From positions 62,001 through 126,000 of the forward strand of contig CAYNJC010000007.1 in the NCBI GenBank assembly GCA_964397565.1: a DNA stretch of 64,000 nt, in the 5' to 3' direction. The stretch's first letter is position 1. Each line of letters opens with the position of its first letter. Position numbers and translations under genes: made by a program. The notes beneath the pieces are model-generated. The model did no database searches and was not told the origin of the DNA. It worked only from the letters and a program-made list of their open reading frames with translations. The DNA comes from JAPLST01 sp964397565 (GTDB lineage Bacteria; Auribacterota; UBA3054; JAPLST01). Shown piece by piece: positions 1 to 9,400 of this stretch.

Positions 1-2
1 GC

Positions 3-329
3 TTTACAATGCCGGCCGACCATGTGCGCGCCATGCCGGCGCCACTGGGCGCGCGGATTGATGTGGCCGAACTACGCGCCACCTGTCCGCGTCTGGACGC
101 CTTGTTGTTTGGCGAGCAGCAGTCGCGCATCGTGGTGAGCGCTGCGCCGGCGCAGGTCGAAACGCTGCGCGCACTGGCGGCCCAACATGGCGTGGCAGCA
201 GTGACGCTCGGCATCGTCGGCGGCGACACACTGCAGGTTAACGATGGCAAGAAGGTGCTGATCACTGCGCCGGTCACGCAGCTTAAGCATGTGTGGGATA
301 CCGCGCTTGATAGATTCTTTGCGCACTAA
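3..329 (+). CDS. purL: Phosphoribosylformylglycinamidine synthase, C-terminal end (partial)
   Basis: The reading frame is open from the window edge, so only the last ~108 codons of a longer gene are seen. The piece matches the C-terminal AIRS-type domain of PurL (FGAM synthase, de novo purine synthesis, cytoplasmic): a stretch ALLFGEQQSRIVVSAAP, then a GIVGGDTLQV strand and a final amphipathic helix (HVWDTALDRFF). The internal ATG at 9 is not the true start. The next gene begins about 90 bp downstream on the same strand. Family call is from remembered consensus; the ATP-binding and catalytic parts lie outside the window. Confidence 0.8.
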   Translation, partial: FTMPADHVRAMPAPLGARIDVAELRATCPRLDALLFGEQQSRIVVSAAPAQVETLRALAAQHGVAAVTLGIVGGDTLQVNDGKKVLITAPVTQLKHVWDTALDRFFAH

Positions 330-395
330 GTGCCGAATGTTGAATAGTGAATTTCAAATAGTGAATGCCACAGCGAGCTTCACGCCGCACCCTAG

Positions 396-416
396 ATTCT
401 TTCGCCACGAAAGAAT
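396..416 (+). promoter_or_regulatory. Perfect 9-bp hairpin just before the glcD-like start codon
   Basis: ATTCTTTCG (396-404) and CGAAAGAAT (408-416) form a perfect stem with a CCA loop, ending 6 nt before the ATG at 423. It sits where a ribosome binding site would be, and no other Shine-Dalgarno is visible. It could terminate purL transcription, be an operator for a dimeric regulator, or be an RNA hairpin limiting translation. No T-run follows, so a simple terminator is the least likely reading. Confidence 0.4.
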
Positions 417-422
417 TCCCTC

Positions 423-2021
423 ATGAAACAGATCCTATCAGCGGAAGAAATCAGCGCGGAGCACCCCGACTATCTGCGCGATGAATCGCGCGTGACGGCG
501 GCGCGTGCCGATGCGCTGGTGTGGCCGGAAACCGAAGCGGACGTGCTGACCGCGCTGGCCTTGGCGCGCGCGCACGGCTGGCCGGTGACTGTCTCGGCGG
601 CGCGCACAGGCATTGTCGCCGCCGCGGTGCCGCTCAGCGGCGGCATGGTGCTGTCGCTCGAACAAATGTCCATGCAGAAAGAATTGGTGCATCATCCCGA
701 CACGGACACCTGGAGTCTGATTGTCGAGCCGGGTGCCTTGTTATGCGGCATTCAAGAGAGCCTGGACAATAATTTCTATTTCTACACCAGCCGCTGGCCG
801 GAACGCGCGCAAGCCGCCGTGGCGCTGCTGAAAGAACGCACGCTTCGTCTGTTCTATCCACCCGACCCGACCGAGATGTCCGCGACCATTGGTGGCACGG
901 TCGCGACGAATGCATCCGGCGCGCGCACGTTCAAGTATGGCGCGACCCGCCCGTTTGTGCGCCGGCTGCGCGTGGCGCTGGCGGACGGCACAGTGCTCGA
1001 TATTCCGCGCGGCAACGTGTTTGCGCGCGACGGCGTGCTGACCATTCCGCCAGAACTTGTGGTAGTAGGGGAGCCGCGCAATTACTGTATTCCGCTTCCT
1101 TCCTACAGCATGCCGGCGACCAAGCATTGCGCCGGCTATTATGCCGCGCCGGCGATGGACCTGATTGACCTGTTCATCGGCAGTGAAGGCACACTGGGCG
1201 TCATTGCCGAGATTGAAATAGATGTGGTAGTGCGCGTCAAGGCGCGGCTGAGCATCATGGCGTTCTTCGCCAGCGAACCACAGGCGCTTGATTTTGTCGT
1301 GGCCTTGCGCGCTGCGATCCGGCAAGGCATCTTCGACGTCGAGGCGCTCGAGTATTTCGGCGCCAGTGCGCTGCAAGTATTGCGCGACCGGCGCACACCG
1401 TCGGACAAGACCATTCCGGACATCCCGCCGGCGGATGCGGCTGTGTTTGCGGAGTTTGCCATTAGTGCGGATGCGATGGAAGCCGCGATGGAGCTGCTTG
1501 AACAATATCTCATTTGCCATGGCTCGTCCACCGAAACGGCGTGGGCCGGCATGGATGACGCCGAGATACAAAAGATGAAACTGGTGCGGCACGCCGTGCC
1601 GGAAACGATCAACCAGATGATTGGCGAGCGCAAGCGCACACTGCCGGCGCTGCACAAGATCGCGACCGATCTGGCCGTGCCGGATGAGCAGTTGCACGCG
1701 ATCATGCAGTATTACCACGAACAGTTGGACAACACCGGCCTGCAATATGTTATGTTTGGGCACATCGGCAACAATCATCTGCACGTCAACATCCTGCCGC
1801 GCGACGAGGCCGAGCTGGCGCGTGCAAAGCAGTTGTACCGCGCGTTCGCGGAGAAGGCGATAGCGCTGAACGGCACGGTCGCGGCAGAACACGGCATTGG
1901 CAAGTTGAAGCGCGAATGTTTGCGCAGCATGTTTGGTGACGAGGGCATTGCGCAGATGCGCGCGGTGAAGCACGCGCTCGACCCAAGCGGCATGCTGAAT
2001 CCTGGGGCGCTGTTTGCGTGA
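423..2021 (+). CDS. FAD-binding oxidoreductase, GlcD / D-lactate dehydrogenase family
   Basis: This 532-residue protein belongs to the VAO/PCMH flavoprotein superfamily, which oxidises 2-hydroxy acids such as glycolate or D-lactate. The N-terminal half holds the FAD domain: VWPETEADVLTALALAR, then PTEMSATIGGTVATNASGA, the usual pyrophosphate-loop region, and LIDLFIGSEGTLGVIAEIE. The C-terminal FAD-oxidase domain carries GHIGNNHLHVN (metal and substrate histidines), AEHGIGKLK and LDPSGMLNPG. Length is normal for single-chain GlcD-like enzymes. No GlcE/GlcF-type iron-sulfur partner lies next to it, so substrate and electron acceptor cannot be named. It follows purL by ~90 bp. Confidence 0.85.
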   Translation: MKQILSAEEISAEHPDYLRDESRVTAARADALVWPETEADVLTALALARAHGWPVTVSAARTGIVAAAVPLSGGMVLSLEQMSMQKELVHHPDTDTWSLIVEPGALLCGIQESLDNNFYFYTSRWPERAQAAVALLKERTLRLFYPPDPTEMSATIGGTVATNASGARTFKYGATRPFVRRLRVALADGTVLDIPRGNVFARDGVLTIPPELVVVGEPRNYCIPLPSYSMPATKHCAGYYAAPAMDLIDLFIGSEGTLGVIAEIEIDVVVRVKARLSIMAFFASEPQALDFVVALRAAIRQGIFDVEALEYFGASALQVLRDRRTPSDKTIPDIPPADAAVFAEFAISADAMEAAMELLEQYLICHGSSTETAWAGMDDAEIQKMKLVRHAVPETINQMIGERKRTLPALHKIATDLAVPDEQLHAIMQYYHEQLDNTGLQYVMFGHIGNNHLHVNILPRDEAELARAKQLYRAFAEKAIALNGTVAAEHGIGKLKRECLRSMFGDEGIAQMRAVKHALDPSGMLNPGALFA

Positions 2022-2046
2022 AGCGTTCACGGTTCATCGTTCATAG

Positions 2047-2175
2047 TTACTAATGAATGCGCTAACTAGGTGTCATGCCAATTGTGGCCGCGGGCGCTGA
2101 CCGTGGCTGCAGAAGCCGCCCTCGCCGCGGGCGGCTACAAGGACGCTGCAAAGTAGAAAGCGCATTCATTAGTAA
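2047..2175. repeat. 129-bp MITE-like intergenic element with 17-bp perfect terminal inverted repeats
   Basis: TTACTAATGAATGCGCT at 2047-2063 is the exact reverse complement of 2159-2175. Between them lies a GC-rich core (2083-2140) with its own inverted ends (TGTGGCCGC and GCGGCTACA). The core recurs at 58976-59032 and, inverted, at 53522-53573; one copy of the 17-bp end recurs at 53703-53719. It has no coding capacity. This is the architecture of a small non-autonomous transposable element; no matching transposase is in the window. Confidence 0.7.
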
Positions 2176-2208
2176 GCGTTGAACGTTGACAAATGAGAAG
2201 TGACCGAT

Positions 2209-2292
2209 GATCCCGCCAGTGGCGGATCCACGCCGGTGGCGGGATCGCCGCCTTTGACGGGACTAGGCTGGTGCCTTAGCTAGCCGAGCCAG
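2209..2292. repeat. Intergenic REP-like palindrome cluster (GATCCCGCC...GGCGGGATC)
   Basis: GATCCCGCC (2209-2217) pairs with GGCGGGATC (2238-2246) around two further short CGCC/GGCG inversions. The same motif and the following stretch ending in GCCAGTTCCAAG resemble 53573-53670, where an 18-bp unit is repeated four times. It lies directly before the Nudix gene start. No protein is encoded. Confidence 0.55.
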
Positions 2293-2305
2293 TTCCAAGC
2301 AGCCA

Positions 2306-2965
2306 ATGACCACTGACCATTCGAAAGAAGGCAAGCAAACCACGCCGCCGCCGTGGTTGACCTGGGCGCGGGCGTTGCAGGCGCTCAGCCAGACCGGCTT
2401 GCATTTCACCGACAATCCGTATGAGCGCGACCGCTACGAGCAGATCGGCGTCATCGCCGCCGAAATGTTGGCGCAGCATACCACCATGCCCGTGCACGAC
2501 GTGCTGGCGATGCATGCTAAGGAACACGGTTATGCGACGCCGAAAGTTGATGTGCGCGGCGCAGTCTTTCGCGACGACAAAATCCTGCTGGTGCGCGAAA
2601 CGCTGGACAATGGGCGCTGGACACTGCCAGGTGGTTGGGCGGATGTGAACGAAACGCCGGCGCAGGCCGTGGTGCGCGAGATTCGCGAAGAGGCCGGCTT
2701 TGACGCGACGGTCACGAAAGTCATTGCCGTGTATGATCGCGATGCGCAGGGCCACACGCCGCTGATGCCATATCATGTTTATAAATTGTTTTTCCTATGC
2801 GCGCTGACCGGCGGCGCGCCGTGCGACTCGCACGAGACCAGTGGCGCGGCGTTCTTCGCCGAAGATGCGCTGCCGGAGTTGTCGCACTCGCGGGTGACCC
2901 CGCAGGAACTGCGACGATGCTTTGCACACTCCCGCCAACCATCCTTGGCGACGGACTGTGATTAA
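2306..2965 (+). CDS. Nudix hydrolase with Nudix_N domain
   Basis: A 219-residue soluble protein that probably hydrolyses a nucleoside diphosphate linked to another moiety (ADP-ribose and similar). Residues ~15-60 (WLTWARALQALSQTGLHF and following) match the Nudix_N helical domain. A complete Nudix box follows at ~110-132: GGWADVNETPAQAVVREIRE then EAGF, with all metal-binding glutamates present. No clear Shine-Dalgarno precedes the ATG. Substrate cannot be fixed from sequence. It is followed 21 bp later by a zinc-ribbon membrane protein, probably in the same transcript. Confidence 0.85.
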   Translation: MTTDHSKEGKQTTPPPWLTWARALQALSQTGLHFTDNPYERDRYEQIGVIAAEMLAQHTTMPVHDVLAMHAKEHGYATPKVDVRGAVFRDDKILLVRETLDNGRWTLPGGWADVNETPAQAVVREIREEAGFDATVTKVIAVYDRDAQGHTPLMPYHVYKLFFLCALTGGAPCDSHETSGAAFFAEDALPELSHSRVTPQELRRCFAHSRQPSLATDCD

Positions 2966-2986
2966 CAGGTAACGAAGGAGCAAGCT

Positions 2987-3397
2987 ATGTGGCGGTGTCT
3001 CGAATGTAGTTCCATTTGTGATACGCATGCGGCGTTGTGCGACAAATGTGGCGCGGAACACGGAACGGGAGTAGATCTGACGCCCACCGAAAAACAGGTG
3101 CTGCAGGATTTCCTTGCGCAGCAGCGCGGCACAGGACCGGCGACGGTAAAGGCTTCGCGCATTGTGCGCATGGGTGTCTGGACGTGCGGTGGTGCGGTGG
3201 TGGTGTGGCTGTTGGCGTGCTTTCTGGCGCAGCCACCGATGGCGGACGAAACGCCACTGCTGATCCGCATGGCGTTATACAACGCGCTATCCACATTGTC
3301 GTTTACCGCGTTTGTGGTTGGTGGTTGTGGCATCCTATTGTCCTTGGGCATCTCGTTGTGGCATGAAAAGGCGGGCGAACGAAAAGATGCGTGGTGA
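2987..3397 (+). CDS. Zinc-ribbon protein with two membrane segments
   Basis: A 136-residue protein of unknown function. It begins with a zinc ribbon (C4-x2-C7 ... C18-x2-C21), then a charged linker, then two hydrophobic segments (about 61-80 and 96-122). A good ribosome site (AAGGAG) lies 8 nt before the ATG. The layout suggests an inner-membrane protein with a cytoplasmic zinc finger. A second, shorter protein of the same design lies at 36510-36728 inside the integrated element, but I see no sequence identity beyond the architecture. Confidence 0.7.
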   Translation: MWRCLECSSICDTHAALCDKCGAEHGTGVDLTPTEKQVLQDFLAQQRGTGPATVKASRIVRMGVWTCGGAVVVWLLACFLAQPPMADETPLLIRMALYNALSTLSFTAFVVGGCGILLSLGISLWHEKAGERKDAW

Positions 3398-3525
3398 GTA
3401 ATCCGCGTGCAGCCACAACAGCGCCTGCACTAGTAGCCGCCGTGTCGGGGTAACATTCGTCGCACGGAGGCGGCTCCCACATTACTCTGCGGCAGCTAGT
3501 GTCGCAGTCAGCGCCTGGTGCTTCA

Positions 3526-3554
3526 ACCGCAAACTGAAAACCGCAAACTGAAAA
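3526..3554. repeat. Short direct repeat (14-bp unit, twice)
   Basis: ACCGCAAACTGAAA occurs twice in tandem in the gap between two convergent genes. The gap (3398-3561) also holds a GTAGCCGCC / GGCGGCT inversion near 3433-3475. No gene is seen here. Confidence 0.5.
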
Positions 3555-3561
3555 CGGATCT

Positions 3562-4740
3562 TCACACATTCTGCCCGGCGACAAAGCCGGACGACCACGC
3601 CCACTGTAGATTGTAGCCGCCAAGCTGGCCGGCGACATCCAGCACTTCACCGACGAAAAACAAGCCGGGCACCGCGCGCGCTTCCATAGTCTTGGATGAC
3701 ACCGCCGCCGTGTCCACGCCGCCCACCGTCACTTCCGCAAGGTCATAGCCAAGTGTGGCCTCGGGCGTGATCTGCCAGTGTTGCAGGGCGGCGACGCTGC
3801 GCGTCATCTCTGCGCGACTGAACTGGGCCAGCGGTTTGGTGGGCAGGCCATGCAGGTCGCAAACGGTGTGCGCCACGCGGCGGGGCAAAAAGCGCGCCAG
3901 CCATTGCGCCAGCGGCATATAGGCATCGCGACGCAGCGCCAACTCGTGTGCCACATCAAGGTCGGGCAGGAGATTCACCATGAGCGCCTGGCCGGGTTGC
4001 CAGTAGGAGGAAATTTGCAGCGCAGCCGGCCCGCTCAAACCGTGGTGCGTGAAAAGCAGATCATCGCAGAATACGTGCTGCGCGCAGCCGAGCTTGGCGC
4101 GGACGGCAATGCCGCTCAATGCGGCCAGGTGCGTGCGTTCCGGCTGGCGCACACGCAGAGGCACCAGGCCGGGATGCGTGGCGATGAGCGGCACCCCGAA
4201 TTGCACTGCGAGGGTATAGCCAAACGACGTTGCGCCGCACTGCGGATACGCCAGCCCGCCGGTGGCGACAACCACCCGGGTCGCGTGGATGACACCCTGC
4301 GACGTGTGCGCGACAAAGTCTGCCTGCTTCTCGAGGCGCTCGAGCTTTATGCCAAGCATGCAGCGCACGCCGGCCTGCTCGCAGTCATGCCACAATGCCT
4401 GCACAATCTGCGCGGCGCCATGGCAGGTGAACAACTGGCCGGCCGTGCGCTCTTCACAGGCAATCTGGTGGGCTTCGATCCAGGCCACGAAATCCGCTGC
4501 GGAATATTGCGCCAGGGCCGACACGCAGAACCGTGGATTGGCGGACAGATAGTGTTCGCGGCGCACGGCCCGATTGGTGAAATTGCATTTGCCGCCGCCG
4601 GAGAGCAAAATCTTTCGGCCGGGCTCGGGCGCGTGATCGAGCATCAGCACGCGCCGGCCGCGCGCGCCGGCGGTCTTGGCGCAGAACAGGCCAGCCGCGC
4701 CCGCGCCGAGGATCAGCACGTCAACCGTGATGGGGAACAT
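3562..4740 (-). CDS. FAD-dependent oxidoreductase, YhiN / HI0933 family
   Basis: This 392-residue flavoprotein starts with an FAD dinucleotide-binding fold (VDVLILGAGAAGLFCAKTAG) followed by the family signature GRKILLSGGGKCNFTN. Further matches are VVVATGGLAYPQCGATSFGY in the middle and the C-terminal FFVGEVLDVAGQLGGYNLQWA. These define the HI0933/YhiN (BaiN-like) family; the physiological substrate is usually unknown, so no reaction is claimed. It lies 43 bp downstream of an MFS gene on the same strand, the gap being a run of short GTGA-type repeats, so the two may share a transcript. Confidence 0.88.
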   Translation of the reverse strand: MFPITVDVLILGAGAAGLFCAKTAGARGRRVLMLDHAPEPGRKILLSGGGKCNFTNRAVRREHYLSANPRFCVSALAQYSAADFVAWIEAHQIACEERTAGQLFTCHGAAQIVQALWHDCEQAGVRCMLGIKLERLEKQADFVAHTSQGVIHATRVVVATGGLAYPQCGATSFGYTLAVQFGVPLIATHPGLVPLRVRQPERTHLAALSGIAVRAKLGCAQHVFCDDLLFTHHGLSGPAALQISSYWQPGQALMVNLLPDLDVAHELALRRDAYMPLAQWLARFLPRRVAHTVCDLHGLPTKPLAQFSRAEMTRSVAALQHWQITPEATLGYDLAEVTVGGVDTAAVSSKTMEARAVPGLFFVGEVLDVAGQLGGYNLQWAWSSGFVAGQNV

Positions 4741-4783
4741 GGTGGGTGATGTGAGATGTGAGATCTAAACTGTGAGAGTGAAA

Positions 4784-6217
4784 CTATGCCGCGGTCGCAC
4801 GCTGACGCGCAACACTGCGGGCACGCAGGATGCCCAGCCAGCCCGCCACGATGAAGCCGACAAACACTGCCGCCGCAACGATGCCGAAGGAAACATGAAA
4901 ACCGCGCAGCGACGGATCGGACGTTGCATCTAAAATAAAGGTTCCGGCGGCGGTGGGACATAGGTGTGAGAAGAGTGTTTCAATGACCAATACGCCGAGT
5001 AATTGCGCGGTGCCGCTCACGGTGGACATGGTGGCGGCGCCAGTGCCGGTGCTGTCGCGCGGCACCGCGCACATGATCATTTCAAGGCAGGGCGCATAAA
5101 AGAGCGCGGTGCCAATGCCGACCAACGCGTAAAACAGACAAATAATCCAGGGGGCCACTGGGCCCGGCACCATGACAAAGCAAGCAATACCGCCTGCTTC
5201 CAGCATCATACCGGATGCGATGAATACCATGGGGCGCGTGCGCACCAGCAAGGAATTTGCCGTGCTGGTCAACAGCATGGCGATCGGCTCAAACATTTGC
5301 ACGAAGCCGACCAGCATCAAGGAAAAGCCCACGCATCTGGTGAGGAACAACGGATACAGAAAATCCGCGCCGGCCAGGCACAAGGTATAGACAAACATGC
5401 AGATGTTACCAAACAGAAAGGCCGGATGCTTGAACAAACTAAAGTCAAGAATCTTATGTCGTGTAGTGAAGCGCCGCTGCACGATGAACAACCAGCAGGC
5501 CAGTGCGGCACCCGCGGCGCTAGCGAGGATGGGGCCTGAGGTCCAGCCCCATTCATCGCCTTGGTTCAAGGTTAGAATCACGCCGCCAATGCACAGGGCA
5601 AGCAGCGTGATCCCCGGCCAGTTGAGCCGCTGCGTCTGCCGCGCCGCATCCCGCGACATACCGATGGATGCGATCCATCCCAGTACACAGACTGGCAGGC
5701 CGGCCAGGAAGATCCAACGCCAGCCGAAAAAGTGGCAGGTCAAGCCGCCCAGCGGCGGCGCAATACAATACGCCAGCATCGGCGCCATGGCGACGATCAT
5801 ATAATTGCGCGTGGATTGGTCATCACTGACCCGCGCACTAGCCGGGGCACACACGCACAGCATGGCAGAGCCAATACCTTGCACACATCGCCCCAGCAGC
5901 AGCACGCTCATGGTTGTGGAACAGGCGCAGACCAGCGCGCCGGCGGCAAAGGCGGCCAGGCCGCAGCGCATGGTCGTGCGGCAGCCCCACCACTCAACGA
6001 GCTGGCCGGCCAAGGGCACCAGTGCGGAGCAGACAAAGAGATACAGGATAATAACCAGCGAGCTGATGGAAAGCGTGGTCTGGAAATCACGCAGCAACAC
6101 GGGGATAAGCAAGACCATTACCGCTTCATCAAACGCAATCAAAAAGGGACCCAGCGCCAATGCTGTATCGAGCAGAATGACGCGCGACACGTTAGGTGAA
6201 GTAGTTCCGTTTTTCAT
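4784..6217 (-). CDS. MFS transporter, DHA2 (EmrB/QacA) type
   Basis: A 477-residue polytopic membrane protein with about 12-14 hydrophobic segments. The start FDEAVMVLLIPVLLRDF is a variant of the DHA2 D1 region, and LLLGRCVQGIGSAML with the later PLGGLTCHFFGWRWIFLAGLP is the characteristic motif C / loop of drug:H+ antiporters. It probably exports drugs or metabolites; substrate unknown. The -10 box TAGTAT ends 6 nt before the ATG, so the message is predicted to be leaderless, and no Shine-Dalgarno is present. Confidence 0.87.
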   Translation of the reverse strand: MKNGTTSPNVSRVILLDTALALGPFLIAFDEAVMVLLIPVLLRDFQTTLSISSLVIILYLFVCSALVPLAGQLVEWWGCRTTMRCGLAAFAAGALVCACSTTMSVLLLGRCVQGIGSAMLCVCAPASARVSDDQSTRNYMIVAMAPMLAYCIAPPLGGLTCHFFGWRWIFLAGLPVCVLGWIASIGMSRDAARQTQRLNWPGITLLALCIGGVILTLNQGDEWGWTSGPILASAAGAALACWLFIVQRRFTTRHKILDFSLFKHPAFLFGNICMFVYTLCLAGADFLYPLFLTRCVGFSLMLVGFVQMFEPIAMLLTSTANSLLVRTRPMVFIASGMMLEAGGIACFVMVPGPVAPWIICLFYALVGIGTALFYAPCLEMIMCAVPRDSTGTGAATMSTVSGTAQLLGVLVIETLFSHLCPTAAGTFILDATSDPSLRGFHVSFGIVAAAVFVGFIVAGWLGILRARSVARQRATAA

Positions 6218-6223
6218 TTTATA

Positions 6224-6252
6224 ATACTACCATTTCTGCGTCGCTACAACAA
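6224..6252 (-). promoter_or_regulatory. Promoter of the DHA2 transporter (leaderless geometry)
   Basis: Read on the minus strand: TTGTTG (6252-6247), 17 bp, TAGTAT (6229-6224), then 6 nt and the ATG at 6217. Transcription would start at or next to the A of the start codon. Confidence 0.55.
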
Positions 6253-6457
6253 CTATAATCTGCCGATGCACGGTAGTTCGCTATAGCGGGATGGCACAGT
6301 TATCTACCGGCACTGCTGCGCCTGCCTGTGGTCGCGGCGCTCTGAACCGCGTCTGCGCTGCCGCAGTCGTAGAAGCGGCTTCTTACCACTTTTTGCTATA
6401 CTAATCAGTTATGATTGATACGAATGCACTACCTAACATACCCGCTGCGATCTGCGT

Positions 6458-9400
6458 ATGTTTGTGATTCAAGCCCAGTGGGAGCCGGCCACGCGCACGC
6501 TCGAGTTGTGGGCCGAGTCATCGGATTTGCTGTCGGCCATTGAACGGGGCGGGCGGATGTCACCGGGCACATCGCGCGCGGCGCGCGGCACGTTGCCACA
6601 TCCGTTTGCCGCGCCAGCTGCAGTGCTTGAAACCGTGTTGTGGAATGTCCTGCCGCACCTGCCAAGGCAACGCGGGCTGCTGCGCCTGCGCGAAATCTGG
6701 CTGCCCACGGACGGTGCGGCGATTATGCCGTCGGCGGATTTGCGTGCAGTACCGGACGCAACGACCGGCGCGGCTCACACGCTCAGCTTGCGCCGCGTGA
6801 CCGTGCCGGCGTATCGCGTGCGCATGGAGCATCTGACGCTGCTTGAACAGTTGCTCGAGCCGGCGCCGGAGGAATGTGTGTATGGCACAACGCTGCAAGG
6901 CTGGCGCTCAGGCGTGCAATTGGCGCGGGCCATGGTGGCACGCGGGCGGCTGATCCCGGCCCTGTCGCAGGAAACGAACGGTGACGGGACGGCAGCGGCG
7001 TGTGCGCGTTGGGTGCCGGCGCCAACACTGAGTGATGAAGACCACATGGATGCGCTGGCGCGCGCGCTGCCGTTGGGTGCGCTGGTCTGGCCGAACGACG
7101 CGGCAGTGCCGGACGTGTGCGCCGCCGTGCGCGTGTTTGTGGAGACGTATGTGGGCGTGTTTGTCCGCACCGCGCTGATGAGTGCGGATGGCGCGCTGCG
7201 GCGGTCTGCAGCGCAAACCCGGGCGGCAATGCCGATCGCGCAGCAGTGGGGCCGGGCGCTCTGCAATGCCAAGGCCGTCATGCGCGGTGACGCGACGGCG
7301 ACGGATGAGTTTGCGCGCCGACTTGCGGCGTGGACCCAGCCGGCCTTTGCGGTGCGCGAGGCGACGTTCCAGACCTGTTTTCAGTTGGTCGCGCCGGAGA
7401 GTGACACGAAGCTGACCGTGCCGGCCTGGCGTCTGCAGTTTTTTCTGCAGTCAACAAGAGACCCGAGTGTGCTGGTGCCGGCCGCCGAGGTCTGGTGCGC
7501 GGATGCCGCCATCGCCGTGCTGGCCTCGTATCGCTGCGCCAACCCGCAGGAGCGCTTGCTCGAAGACCTTGGCCGCGCGGCGCGCTGGTACCCCTTACTG
7601 ACCAAGGCGCTCGCAGTTGCGCATCCCACGGCGGCAAAACTGACGACTGCGCAGGCCTATGAATTCATGCGGATCATCGCGCCGATGCTCAAAGAAAACG
7701 GCTTCAACGTCTTGTTGCCGGCCTGGTGGCGTGACGCGCGCCATCGCTTGAACATGACCCTGCGTGTGCGCCGGGCAGCCGACGAAACCAGCGCGGTGCA
7801 AGCCGGCGCCGGTTGGTTTGGGCTCAACACGCTGGTGGATTTCGATTGGCAGGTTGCCGTGGGCGACACCCCGCTTGGGCAAAAGGAATTCGAGCAGTTG
7901 GCGGCGCTGAAAGTGCCGCTGGTGCGGGTGCGCGGGCAATGGGTTGAGCTGGCAGCCGACGAGATCGAGCGCACCGTCAGTTACTTCGAGAAACTGCGCA
8001 CGCAAGGCGCCATGACCTTGGGTGCGGCCTTGCAGGTGACGGCACGCGCGCGCAGCGCGGACAGCCCGGTCTTTGACGTGCAGGGCGAGGCCGCGCTGGG
8101 CGGTTTGCTGGCAACACTTGCGGACGATGCGCGGGTCGCGCCGGTATCAGTTCCCGTGCAATTTAAGGGAACGTTGCGGCCGTATCAGGAGCGCGGCGTG
8201 GCCTGGCTCGCGTTCCTGTCCCAGTATGGTTTTGGCGCCTGCCTGGCCGACGACATGGGGCTGGGCAAGACCGTGCAGGTGATTGCACATCTGTTGCGGG
8301 TGCGGGCAGCACGGGCGACGGCCCGGATGCCGTGGCTGATTGTCTGCCCGATGTCGGTGGTGAGCAACTGGGCGCATGAGTTGCACCGCTTTGCGCCGTC
8401 GCTGAAGGTGTGGGTGCATCATGGCGCGACGCGGGCAAGTGGCACGGTCTTGGCGCGCAAGGCGCGCGGCCACGCGGCGGTCATCACGACCTATGCGGTG
8501 GCCCAGCGCGACGTGACGCAGCTACAGGCGATTACGTGGCATGGCCTGGTCATTGACGAAGCGCAGAACATCAAGAACCCCGAGACGAAGCAAGCCCAGG
8601 CAATTCGCGCGCTGCGCAGTGCCACGCGGATCGCGTTGACCGGCACGCCGGTCGAAAATCGCTTGACGGATGTCTGGGCGATCATGGAGGCGCTGAATCC
8701 CGGCTATCTCGGCACGCTGGCGCAGTTCACCGCGAGCTATGTCACGCCAATCGAACGCTACCATGATGAGCAACGCGCGCGCACTTTGCGCACCTTGATT
8801 CAGCCGTTTCTGTTGCGCCGCATGAAGACGGATCCGGCGATTATCAGCGACCTGCCCGAGAAAAATGAGATGACCGTGTACTGCACGCTGACCCGCGAGC
8901 AGGCCACGCTCTACCAGGCGGTGGTCGCCGACATGCTCGAGAAGATTGACGGCAGCGACGGCATCACGCGCCGCGGCCTCGTCCTGGCCGCACTGGTGAA
9001 GCTCAAGCAAGTCTGCAATCATCCCGCCCATTTTCTGGGCGATGGCAGCGCGCTGGCGGATCGTTCGGGCAAACTGGCGCGGCTCGAGGAAATGTTGACG
9101 GAAGCGCTGGCGGAAGACGACCGCGCCTTGATTTTCACGCAATTTCAAACGATGGGTGCGCTGCTGCATGCGCAGTTGCGGCAGCGGCTGCCGTGTGGCG
9201 TGCAGTTTCTGCATGGCGGCACGCCGAAGGCGGCGCGCGACGCGATGGTGGCGGAGTTCCAGCGCAATCCGCACGGGCCGCGCGTGTTCATTTTGTCGTT
9301 GAAGGCGGGCGGCACGGGGTTGAACCTGACCGCCGCCAATCATGTCTTTCATTTTGATCGCTGGTGGAACCCGGCGGTCGAAGATCAAGCGACCGACCGT

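Noticed and set aside
741..2030. Long minus-strand open frame opposite the glcD-like gene
   Set aside because: It mirrors a well-supported plus-strand gene in GC-rich DNA and its translation has no recognisable domain. The same applies to long antisense frames at 8522-9793, 12473-13579 and 41425-43560.
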